Positions 55,100 through 62,397 of a DNA stretch of 64,000 bases are shown one piece after another. Under the pieces are notes generated by a model. The model made no database searches and was not told the origin of the DNA. It was given only the letters and a program-made list of their open reading frames with translations. Numbering within the stretch: position 1 is the stretch's first letter; each line of letters opens with the position of its first letter. The translations under genes and the position numbers were made by a program. Origin of the DNA: an uncultured Fidelibacterota bacterium (GTDB lineage: Bacteria; Fidelibacterota; Marinisomatia; Marinisomatales; Marinisomataceae); assembly GCA_902538565.1 (NCBI GenBank), contig CACBFQ010000001.1, positions 360,033 through 424,032 on the forward strand, written 5' to 3'.

Positions 55100-55389
55100 A
55101 GTCATTTTTCTCACTAACAAACCTCTTAATGGTCACAATTATTGTTGGCTGTATATCTCTGCTTCTGTTTAGCGATAGGGGATTAATTAATTTATGGTCA
55201 CTTAAAAAAGAAAAATTAGAAATTCAAAATGAAATCAATGATTTAAGAAATCAAATTGCTATGCTTGAAAAAGAAGAAGATAAGTTAAAATTTGACGAAA
55301 AATACATTGAAAAAATTGCTCGAGAAAAATTTAAAATGGTTAAACCTGGAGAAAGAGTTTTTAAAGTAACGGACGGGGAAACTAACTAA
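55096..55389 (+). CDS. FtsB/DivIC-type cell division protein
   Basis: A 97-residue bitopic protein with one N-terminal membrane helix (about residues 8-25) followed by a coiled coil (LKKEKLEIQNEINDLRNQIAMLEKEEDKLKFD) and a conserved terminal block (IEKIAREKFKMVKPGERVFKV). The family links early and late divisome proteins with FtsL and FtsQ. The four-base overlap with eno is the usual eno-ftsB arrangement. It converges with recO (8-base overlap). Confidence 0.9.
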   Translation: MKSFFSLTNLLMVTIIVGCISLLLFSDRGLINLWSLKKEKLEIQNEINDLRNQIAMLEKEEDKLKFDEKYIEKIAREKFKMVKPGERVFKVTDGETN

Positions 55390-56056
55390 ATAAATCTTTT
55401 GCAACCTTAAATGACTTTACATCTGGGAAGTGATATCTTACCAACTCTGACATAAATCTAGTCATTATTTTTCTTTCATAATTAGGCATATTTTTTGATT
55501 TATGCATTCCATTAAGATCTAAATCAAATATTAGATTTAAATCGTCTAATAAATTTGGATTTTTTTGCTGAAAACGTAAGATTATTGGATGTTTTTTTGC
55601 GCTTAAAATGTCATACCCGCTGTTTTTAAGAAAATGCAATATAAAGTAATAAAAAGCGTTATTAAGATTATTGTTATTATGGTCAAAATAAAGCATTACA
55701 GATTGTAATGTATCATATGTCTTTGTGTCAGGAATTTCTTCATCATAGCTTTTATCAATTATTTCTAGCATAGATGTACAAAGCACTGTTTTTTTTAAGT
55801 CTCCACATATATTCTCCCAGTCGTTTACAAGTTTTACGCTATAAACTGGATGTATTTGTTTTTTGGGGTGGTGCGTATAATTAATCTCGACCTCATTTAA
55901 CTGCTGATATATCGCTTTATTGGGTGACTTTTGCCTCATTGCTGCTTTTACAATGTATGTAGACTTGCCCTTTTCTCGTGTAAATAGCCTAATTATTAAA
56001 CTTGACTCCTTAAAGATTGTTGTTTTTAGTACAAGTGCGTGAGATTTGATTTTCAT
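55382..56056 (-). CDS. recO: DNA repair protein RecO
   Basis: A 224-residue protein with an N-terminal OB fold (KIKSHALVLKTTIFKESSLIIRLFTREKG) and a helical C-terminal domain. RecO with RecR loads RecA on single-stranded DNA coated by SSB. The zinc-binding cysteines of many RecO proteins are lacking. The ATG at 56056 is chosen because it overlaps the upstream gene's stop by four bases and begins the family's first strand; the ATG at 56080 would add eight residues. Confidence 0.85.
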   Translation of the reverse strand: MKIKSHALVLKTTIFKESSLIIRLFTREKGKSTYIVKAAMRQKSPNKAIYQQLNEVEINYTHHPKKQIHPVYSVKLVNDWENICGDLKKTVLCTSMLEIIDKSYDEEIPDTKTYDTLQSVMLYFDHNNNNLNNAFYYFILHFLKNSGYDILSAKKHPIILRFQQKNPNLLDDLNLIFDLDLNGMHKSKNMPNYERKIMTRFMSELVRYHFPDVKSFKVAKDLFS

Positions 56057-57117
56057 TTTGGAATTTCTATTTTCCCCCAACCTGCGTGAGTTAAGCTTCC
56101 AAAATATAAATTATTTTCATATTGCTTAACGCTCGTAATAGGAGAGTAAGCTTCATCTGCTTTGTATTGTAAGTTATAGACTACTGTACCTACTTCATCT
56201 AATCCGAGAACATAAGAATGATTAATTGGTTGAGGCTGCAATGATTCAGGAAGTCTTAAAACCATTTTTCTCAAAAATGGTTTATTGGACGACATTTCAA
56301 TAAAGTCGTTCCTTGGATTAAATAATGCAACCCAAAAAATACCTTCCTCGTTTGATGACACGTTGTCTGGGAAACCAGGTAAGTTTTCTATAAAAATTTC
56401 TGAGGTTCCGGCTTTATCTCCTTTTAACCAATATTTTTGTATTCTGTACATAAATGTTTCGTTAACCAAAACAAATGACTCGTCGCTACTAAGCGCTACT
56501 CCATTTGCAAAGTATAAGTCTTTTAACAAGGTTGTTGTTTTTTGGGTAGCTGGATCATAAACCAATAATCTGCCATTAGCAGAATGTTCTAAAAGCTCTA
56601 ACCTGTCATTGCCATATCCATATTTGCTCGATGCATCTGAAAAGTAAATTTTGCCATCACTTGCAATGTCCAAGTCATCAACAAATTTAAACGGGATATT
56701 GTCTGAATTTGATTTGATCGACAAGGAAGTAACCTCACCGCTATCATCAATTGAAATAAGTCCTTGAATGGCATCTGCAACAATTAAGTTATCATTAGAA
56801 TCAAATGCCATACCGAGTGGTCTGCCTTTAGTATCTGAAAAAATACCATCAACATTCATTATTACACCACTATTATAACCTACATAAATTTCATCATTTT
56901 TAAGCACAATGTCCTCTGGTCCAATATATCCATCATTAACCCAAAATATATTGATGTCTTTCAGTTTTTGATTCAAAGAAAACCTAGGGTCCATTCTACT
57001 GTCTTTTGGGCTTTCCCATGCGGTTGGTTTAATAGGAACTGGCCAAAACAAAAGATAGATTATGGCTGTGGTAAATAGAAGTGAAATTATATTTGAAATA
57101 TTATTAATTTTTTTCAC
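56053..57117 (-). CDS. SMP-30/strictosidine-synthase-like beta-propeller, membrane-anchored
   Basis: A 354-residue protein with an N-terminal membrane helix (about 8-25) and a six-bladed beta-propeller whose strands include GPEDIVLKNDEIYVGYNSG, RPLGMAFDSNDNLIVADA and LYFANGVALSSDESFVLVNE. This matches the strictosidine-synthase / adipocyte plasma-membrane-associated protein branch (SMP-30/gluconolactonase superfamily), which includes lactonases and esterases. Its substrate is not evident. It starts close to the proS stop and overlaps recO by four bases. It probably lies in the periplasm facing the membrane. Confidence 0.8.
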   Translation of the reverse strand: MKKINNISNIISLLFTTAIIYLLFWPVPIKPTAWESPKDSRMDPRFSLNQKLKDINIFWVNDGYIGPEDIVLKNDEIYVGYNSGVIMNVDGIFSDTKGRPLGMAFDSNDNLIVADAIQGLISIDDSGEVTSLSIKSNSDNIPFKFVDDLDIASDGKIYFSDASSKYGYGNDRLELLEHSANGRLLVYDPATQKTTTLLKDLYFANGVALSSDESFVLVNETFMYRIQKYWLKGDKAGTSEIFIENLPGFPDNVSSNEEGIFWVALFNPRNDFIEMSSNKPFLRKMVLRLPESLQPQPINHSYVLGLDEVGTVVYNLQYKADEAYSPITSVKQYENNLYFGSLTHAGWGKIEIPK

Positions 57118-57121
57118 TTCA

Positions 57122-58582
57122 CTAGTAAGCCTTAGCGAAAACTACCAAATGTTTAGCAGTTTCACCTGAAAAAATACACTTGTTGGAAGAGTCTTCGTTA
57201 TCTTCAACTATACAGCGGATTGTTGCTTTAGTTTGTTCCTTTATTTTAACTTCAGTTTCATCTGTTCCATCCCAATATGCTTTGATGAACTGGTTATTTT
57301 TAGATAGGGTATCTGTAAAATCAGAAAAAGAGCCTACTGTACATGTATTGTTGTCCATAAAGGTTTTTGCATCATTAAAAAGATTATCTTGAATACTTTG
57401 CAAAATAGTTGGTATTTCGTCAATTTTATCGATTTGGACTTGGTATTTTTCTGAATTATCTCTTCGACAAACAGTCACCTCCATATTCTCAAACTCTTTT
57501 AAGCCGATTTCAATTCTTATTGGCACGCCTTTAAGCTCCCATTTATTAAATTTAAATCCTGGGCTTTCATCGAGATCATCAATGTGTGTTCTTATGTCAA
57601 GGTGAATTAATTTTTCTTTCACTTTCATTACAAAACTAGAAAATTTTTCAGACTTTTCTTTTTTTGGATTAATTGGTACAATAACAACTTGTGTAGGTGC
57701 AATTTTAGGTGGAATTTTTAGACCCTTATCATCGCCATGGACCATTATCAACGCTCCAACCATTCTTGTGCTAACACCCCAACTTGTCGCATATACTGGA
57801 TGTTCTTTGTTGTCTTTACTTTGAAATTTTACATCAAATGCTGATCCAAAATTAGTCCCAAGATAATGTGAGGTACCTGCTTGTAAAGCTTTCTTATCTC
57901 TCATCATTGTCTCAATTGAGAATGTTTCATCTGCTCCTGCAAATCTTTCAAGATTTGATTTCCTACCAATAATTGTTGGAATTGCTAGATAGTCCTCAAA
58001 CAATGTTCGATAAATTTCTACAATTTCTAGTGTCTCTTTCATTGCTTCTTCCTTTGTAGCATGTGCAGTATGGCCTTCCTGCCATAAAAACTCAGAAGTT
58101 CGTAAAAATAGTCTTGTGCGCATTTCCCAACGTACAACATTTGCCCACTGGTTTACTTTTAACGGTAGATCTCTGTATGATGTGATCCATTTTTTAAACA
58201 TGTGCCAAATGATTGTTTCGGATGTTGGTCTAACAATGATTTCTTCTTCAAGTTTCGAGTCAGGATCTACTGTTAAAGATCCTTCTTCAGAGATAAGTTT
58301 TGAGTGAGTTACAACAGCACACTCTTTAGCAAAACCTTCAACGTGTTTAGCTTCTTTTTCTAAAAAACTTTTAGGTATGAACAATGGAAAATATGCATTG
58401 TGATGACCACTATCTTCAATCATTTTATTTAAGGAGTCTCTGATGTTTGTCCAAAGCGAAAAACCATAAGGCTTTACTACCATTGTACCTTTAACAGGGC
58501 CATAGTCGGCTAAATCAGCATCAAGTATAACATCTGTATACCATTTGGAAAAATTATCGCTCTGTTTTGTAATTTTGACCAT
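57122..58582 (-). CDS. proS: Prolyl-tRNA synthetase, archaeal/eukaryal type
   Basis: A 486-residue class II synthetase. The N-terminal NFSKWYTDVILDADLADYGPVKG block and the absence of the YbaK-like editing insert place it in the ProS type 3 (archaeal/eukaryal) group, as found in some bacteria including parts of the FCB group. Motif 2 contains RPTSETIIWHMFKKWI and RWEMRTRLFLRTSEFLWQEGHTAH. A C-terminal zinc-binding-like extension ends VVFAKAY. It is divergent from mgtE with 56 bases between. Confidence 0.95.
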   Translation of the reverse strand: MVKITKQSDNFSKWYTDVILDADLADYGPVKGTMVVKPYGFSLWTNIRDSLNKMIEDSGHHNAYFPLFIPKSFLEKEAKHVEGFAKECAVVTHSKLISEEGSLTVDPDSKLEEEIIVRPTSETIIWHMFKKWITSYRDLPLKVNQWANVVRWEMRTRLFLRTSEFLWQEGHTAHATKEEAMKETLEIVEIYRTLFEDYLAIPTIIGRKSNLERFAGADETFSIETMMRDKKALQAGTSHYLGTNFGSAFDVKFQSKDNKEHPVYATSWGVSTRMVGALIMVHGDDKGLKIPPKIAPTQVVIVPINPKKEKSEKFSSFVMKVKEKLIHLDIRTHIDDLDESPGFKFNKWELKGVPIRIEIGLKEFENMEVTVCRRDNSEKYQVQIDKIDEIPTILQSIQDNLFNDAKTFMDNNTCTVGSFSDFTDTLSKNNQFIKAYWDGTDETEVKIKEQTKATIRCIVEDNEDSSNKCIFSGETAKHLVVFAKAY

Positions 58583-58638
58583 TTACTATCGCTTTAATAT
58601 ATTATAAAGTAGAGTTAATTTATAGAAAATCCAATACA

Positions 58639-60009
58639 ATGAAAAAAGCTATCTTTTCAACTGAAATCAATCTGCTAAGAAGCACTATGCAACGCCTTTT
58701 AAGGAGAAGTGCTCACACTAACATTACTAAAATATTAAGAAAAACGCACCAAGCAGATGTTGCGCTAATCATGAGGAACTTAAATCAGTATGATCAGAAC
58801 ACAATTTTTGGTCTATGTCCTACTGCACTACACAAAGCAAAACTCTTGGAAGAGCTCGATGAAGCGCTAATTGAAAAAGTGCTAGAAAATGAAAGCTCAA
58901 AGACAATTTCAAAGATTTTTAGATATCTTGATACAAATGACCAGGCAACAATTATTAGTATGTTTTCGGAGGATGAGCAAAACGAAATCTTAAAAATAAT
59001 TGAAGTTGATGATAAAGAGGAGGTTGAAGAGATAATGTCATATCCGGATGATAGTGCTGGAAGTATAATGACAAAAGAAACTTTTACTCTTGATCAAAAC
59101 ACCTCTGTTAAAGATAGCATTAAAAAACTTCAGTCATTCCCTGAAAATGACAAAATATTTTACTTATATGTGTTAGATAATAAAGAGAAACTTGTTGGCG
59201 TTGTATCTTTAAGAACCCTGGTAACTTCAAAAAACTCTAAAAAACTTAAAGATATTATGATTAAAGATATTCAAGCAGCAACTACAGATACTGATCAGGA
59301 AGAAGTAGCAAAAAAGGTGGCTCAATATAATTATCTTGCTTTGCCTGTGGTCAACAGACAAAACAGATTTCTTGGCATTGTTACTATAGATGATGTCGTT
59401 GACATTATAAGGGAAGAGGCGTCTGAAGATTTTTTGCAAATGGCTGGTGTTGGAAAAGACAGAGAAATTCTCTTAAAATCCCCCTTTGAGAATGCTCAGT
59501 CTCGAGCACCTTGGATACTTGCGAGCCTCATAGGAGGTATTTGTGCTGCTGCTATTATCAGCTACTTCAATAACCTGTTAGAGCAAATAATCGTTTTAGC
59601 TGCATTTATACCAGTTATAATTGGAATTGGCGGCAATGTAGGTACACAATCTTCAACCATTGTAGTTAGAGGACTGGCCACCGGAAGAGTAGATGTCACA
59701 AACACCTTTCCATTAATTTTTAAAGAAGTAGTTGTAGGAAGCTTGTTGGGCGCAACATACGGCTTGTTGGTGGGTCTGGGCTCAGAATATATAACGGGAA
59801 CCTCAATGAACAACCTAGGTCTTGTAATAGGATTAAGCATATTTTGCTCCATGACTATTGCAACTGCAGTAGGGGCTAGCGTACCTATTATTCTGAAAAA
59901 ACTTAATTTTGATCCAGCAATATCCACCGGCCCCTTTGTTACCACAGCAATAGATATCATAGGGGTTGCTTTATATTTTTTAATTGCTTCAACCATTTTA
60001 ATAAATTGA
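58639..60009 (+). CDS. mgtE: Magnesium transporter MgtE
   Basis: A 456-residue Mg2+ channel. An N-terminal MgtE_N helical domain (about 10-130) is followed by two CBS domains (about 130-255, with MSYPDDSAGSIMTKETFTL and NRFLGIVTIDDVVDII) that sense cytosolic Mg2+, then five membrane helices with the pore motif GIGGNVGTQSSTIVVRGLATG and AVGASVPIIL. The CBS gate closes when Mg2+ is abundant. The next gene begins in the stop codon region. Confidence 0.95.
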   Translation: MKKAIFSTEINLLRSTMQRLLRRSAHTNITKILRKTHQADVALIMRNLNQYDQNTIFGLCPTALHKAKLLEELDEALIEKVLENESSKTISKIFRYLDTNDQATIISMFSEDEQNEILKIIEVDDKEEVEEIMSYPDDSAGSIMTKETFTLDQNTSVKDSIKKLQSFPENDKIFYLYVLDNKEKLVGVVSLRTLVTSKNSKKLKDIMIKDIQAATTDTDQEEVAKKVAQYNYLALPVVNRQNRFLGIVTIDDVVDIIREEASEDFLQMAGVGKDREILLKSPFENAQSRAPWILASLIGGICAAAIISYFNNLLEQIIVLAAFIPVIIGIGGNVGTQSSTIVVRGLATGRVDVTNTFPLIFKEVVVGSLLGATYGLLVGLGSEYITGTSMNNLGLVIGLSIFCSMTIATAVGASVPIILKKLNFDPAISTGPFVTTAIDIIGVALYFLIASTILIN

Positions 60010-60551
60010 TAAGAATTGCTTACATCACAACTTTACTTTTCTCTCAACTTTTTGCTAACAATGAGATAGAATACAAGATTTCATTTGAATATTGGCTTAA
60101 TGAAGACCTAAGAATTTTTGCAGTTGACAATGTGATTTTACTAAAAGTGGAGGATGATGCAATTTATTTATCATCCAATAACTGGTTTGGTGAAACATTA
60201 TTAGATGAAGATATTGAATATGATGATCAGCCTTTACTACAAAATAGTATTTTTAATAAAACTTTATTTGATAAGACTATCTTAGAAGAAGATTCATGGA
60301 TTGAGGGGTATAACTTGCTTAATGATAAAAAAATCAAGGTAAGGTATTTATTTAGTGCCATTGAAGATGATTTAAGGTTGTATCGTATGGATATTAAAGC
60401 GTTAAATAAAGATAATGATGATAATAAAATAAATAATGTAATTTTAGATAACGATATCATTATGATATGGACTAATTTGAAGAAAGAAATTAAAAAAATT
60501 AGTTTGAGATATAATGGTGCTACTTACGTGTTAAAATTGAATGAAGAATAA
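60006..60551 (+). CDS. Secreted protein of unknown function
   Basis: A 181-residue protein with a signal peptide (about 1-17, LLFSQLFA) and no family I recognise. The body is acidic and rich in Ile, Leu, Asn and Asp, with beta-like stretches (IEYKISFEYW, DDAIYLSSNNWFG, KIKVRYLFSAI) and a terminal ISLRYNGATYVLKL. The start is a TTG overlapping the mgtE stop by four bases, and it overlaps the next gene, an M23 peptidase lipoprotein, by 11 bases, so it probably works in the periplasm near that peptidase. Nothing else is proposed. Confidence 0.6.
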   Translation: MIRIAYITTLLFSQLFANNEIEYKISFEYWLNEDLRIFAVDNVILLKVEDDAIYLSSNNWFGETLLDEDIEYDDQPLLQNSIFNKTLFDKTILEEDSWIEGYNLLNDKKIKVRYLFSAIEDDLRLYRMDIKALNKDNDDNKINNVILDNDIIMIWTNLKKEIKKISLRYNGATYVLKLNEE

Positions 60552-61263
60552 ATATTTATATATATTAAGCACTTTATTTTTAGGCGCATGTGCAGCTCCA
60601 ACTTCTAGCCTTGATTTATCAGGCAATCAAATTGATAAAACAGGGTATTTATTCTATCAAAATAGCGATATAAATCTTCACATATCTGAGCTCAAACATA
60701 AGTTAGTACTTCCTGCAGAAGAATATGGTGTACCTGATTATATAAACTTGCTACCCAATGCTAAAAGAGATTATAGATCTGGTTATCATATGGGAGTAGA
60801 TTTTTCTTCTCCTATGAATTATCCCATTAAAGCAGCATTTGATGGAGTAGTTATCAGAAGTAATCCCTTTCAGCAAGATGTTGACATTGATACATATAAT
60901 TACTTTTTAAATCTGTCCTCACAAATAGGTAAGACACCAGATGATATTTACAACTTTATTCTTCTTGGTAAATCAGTTGTTATTGATCACGGATATAACA
61001 TCACTGATAAATATAGAACTATCACTGTCTATTCACACCTTTCTTCAATTGCAGAAGGAATGATGGCAGGAGATAAAGTCAAAGCCGGAGACATCATTGG
61101 GCTATCTGGCAACACTGGAACTTCTTCAGGAGCATTACAAAATGATAAAGGTGCACATTTACACTGGGAATTGTTTTTTGATGATGAATCTGGGAGATAT
61201 TTTCTAGGACAAAATATTCCTTCTGATTTATTAAAAATTAATATCGAACAACTATTTCAATAA
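60541..61263 (+). CDS. M23-family peptidase lipoprotein
   Basis: A 240-residue exported endopeptidase. The lipobox is LGAC with Cys17. The LytM/M23 zinc site is His83 and Asp87 (GYHMGVDF) with His208 from HLHWE (206-210); His166 in VYSHLSS and His206 complete the catalytic set, and LSGNTGTSSG is the typical loop. An insert of roughly 35 residues (about 108-145) separates the first metal motif from the rest. M23 enzymes cleave peptidoglycan cross-bridges. It ends at a terminator. Confidence 0.88.
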   Translation: MKNKYLYILSTLFLGACAAPTSSLDLSGNQIDKTGYLFYQNSDINLHISELKHKLVLPAEEYGVPDYINLLPNAKRDYRSGYHMGVDFSSPMNYPIKAAFDGVVIRSNPFQQDVDIDTYNYFLNLSSQIGKTPDDIYNFILLGKSVVIDHGYNITDKYRTITVYSHLSSIAEGMMAGDKVKAGDIIGLSGNTGTSSGALQNDKGAHLHWELFFDDESGRYFLGQNIPSDLLKINIEQLFQ

Positions 61264-61272
61264 GATAAAGAA

Positions 61273-61296
61273 AAAGGGCTCATTTCTGAGCCCTTT
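61273..61296. terminator. Bidirectional terminator between the peptidase and the PorV-like gene
   Basis: AAAGGGCTCA pairs with TGAGCCCTTT around a TTTC loop; on the minus strand it is followed by a T-rich tract, on the plus strand less so. It lies between two convergent genes and ends the PorV transcript. Its GGGCTCA core repeats that of the terminator at 52979. Confidence 0.88.
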
Positions 61297-61329
61297 AACT
61301 ATTTTACTTCCTAAACTATTAGAACAGTT

Positions 61330-62379
61330 TTAGAAATCAAATGTGACCTGCATAGTACTTTGATCATCAAAGTACTCATTTGCAGTTCTCATAGCATATG
61401 AAACATGCATCATGTAATCACCAACAGGGACTGATACTCCAGCACCTAATGAAAGGCCCCAAAATGTACCGCTCCACTCTTCCCAGTCTGCGTCCGAAAC
61501 GTCAGTTGGTTGTTCGTCGTCACCAATAGTCATTGATGTTGCTGCGCCGAACCATGATGATCCAAGCATATATTTAGCACCAAGCGCTAACGTATTAGTT
61601 TGATATGAGTGATTAGTGAATGTTGCATTCATGTTTAGATTATCAAGCAACTCATATGATGCTGAAAGATCTAAACTTGTAGGTAAAGCAAAGTTGTCAG
61701 CTACGATTCTAAAGGTCTCTGAACTCGAACCTGATTCTGATTCTTCTGGAACCATATTTTGGTCAAGATTGATACCATCATAGTGCATTCTATTACCTAC
61801 ATTTTTCATAGCTACACCAAATGTAAGTGGTGTGTTTGGAAAACGATATTGTACACCAACATCGAGTGCCATACCTGTAGCAGTTGTTTCTTCAATAGTC
61901 TCTGAAATTAATTTTCCAGCGACACCTACATTAACACGATCTGAAAATGCTCTTGCAAATCCAGCTGTTGCAGTAAAGAAACTTGGAGAGAATGTTTGAC
62001 CATCTCCCTCTGGTGCGAAAGAGGTTGTTTTTGGAATATCACCAAAGTCTAATGACTTGATTGTCATACCAAAGGTTCCTGTTTCTCCCAATGCTACAAC
62101 CATACCTGCATACATTACATCAATATCAGCAATATATGAGGTAGTTGAAACTGTTCCTTGTAACCCAGAGTTGTGCCTAGCTAAACCAGCTACATTAGTA
62201 AATAATGCATCTATCCCAGCTACTGTACCAACGTTCGTTCCGCTAAGAGCTACTGTTTCGGTACCAACTGGTATGAGAAGCTGTGCAGCCCCTGCAGTAC
62301 CTTGTGATCTTACTGTACCAGCAGTAAGAGCAGAAGCTAAAACTGCGCATCCAAGGAAGATTTTAAATGTATTTTTCAT
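61330..62379 (-). CDS. PorV/PorQ-family outer-membrane protein
   Basis: A 349-residue secreted protein with a signal peptide (about 1-25, LTAGTVRSQ) and a beta-barrel: GTAGAAQLLIPVGTETVALSG at the mature N-terminus is the family signature, followed by alternating hydrophobic strands and an end in VTFDF. PorV/PorQ proteins are type IX secretion or surface-attachment partners in the FCB group. AAGGAG lies nine bases before the ATG. The large secreted protein's stop is 18 bases upstream, so the two are one operon; PorV probably helps place that protein on the surface. Confidence 0.85.
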   Translation of the reverse strand: MKNTFKIFLGCAVLASALTAGTVRSQGTAGAAQLLIPVGTETVALSGTNVGTVAGIDALFTNVAGLARHNSGLQGTVSTTSYIADIDVMYAGMVVALGETGTFGMTIKSLDFGDIPKTTSFAPEGDGQTFSPSFFTATAGFARAFSDRVNVGVAGKLISETIEETTATGMALDVGVQYRFPNTPLTFGVAMKNVGNRMHYDGINLDQNMVPEESESGSSSETFRIVADNFALPTSLDLSASYELLDNLNMNATFTNHSYQTNTLALGAKYMLGSSWFGAATSMTIGDDEQPTDVSDADWEEWSGTFWGLSLGAGVSVPVGDYMMHVSYAMRTANEYFDDQSTMQVTFDF

Positions 62380-62397
62380 TTCTTATTCTCCTTTTCC

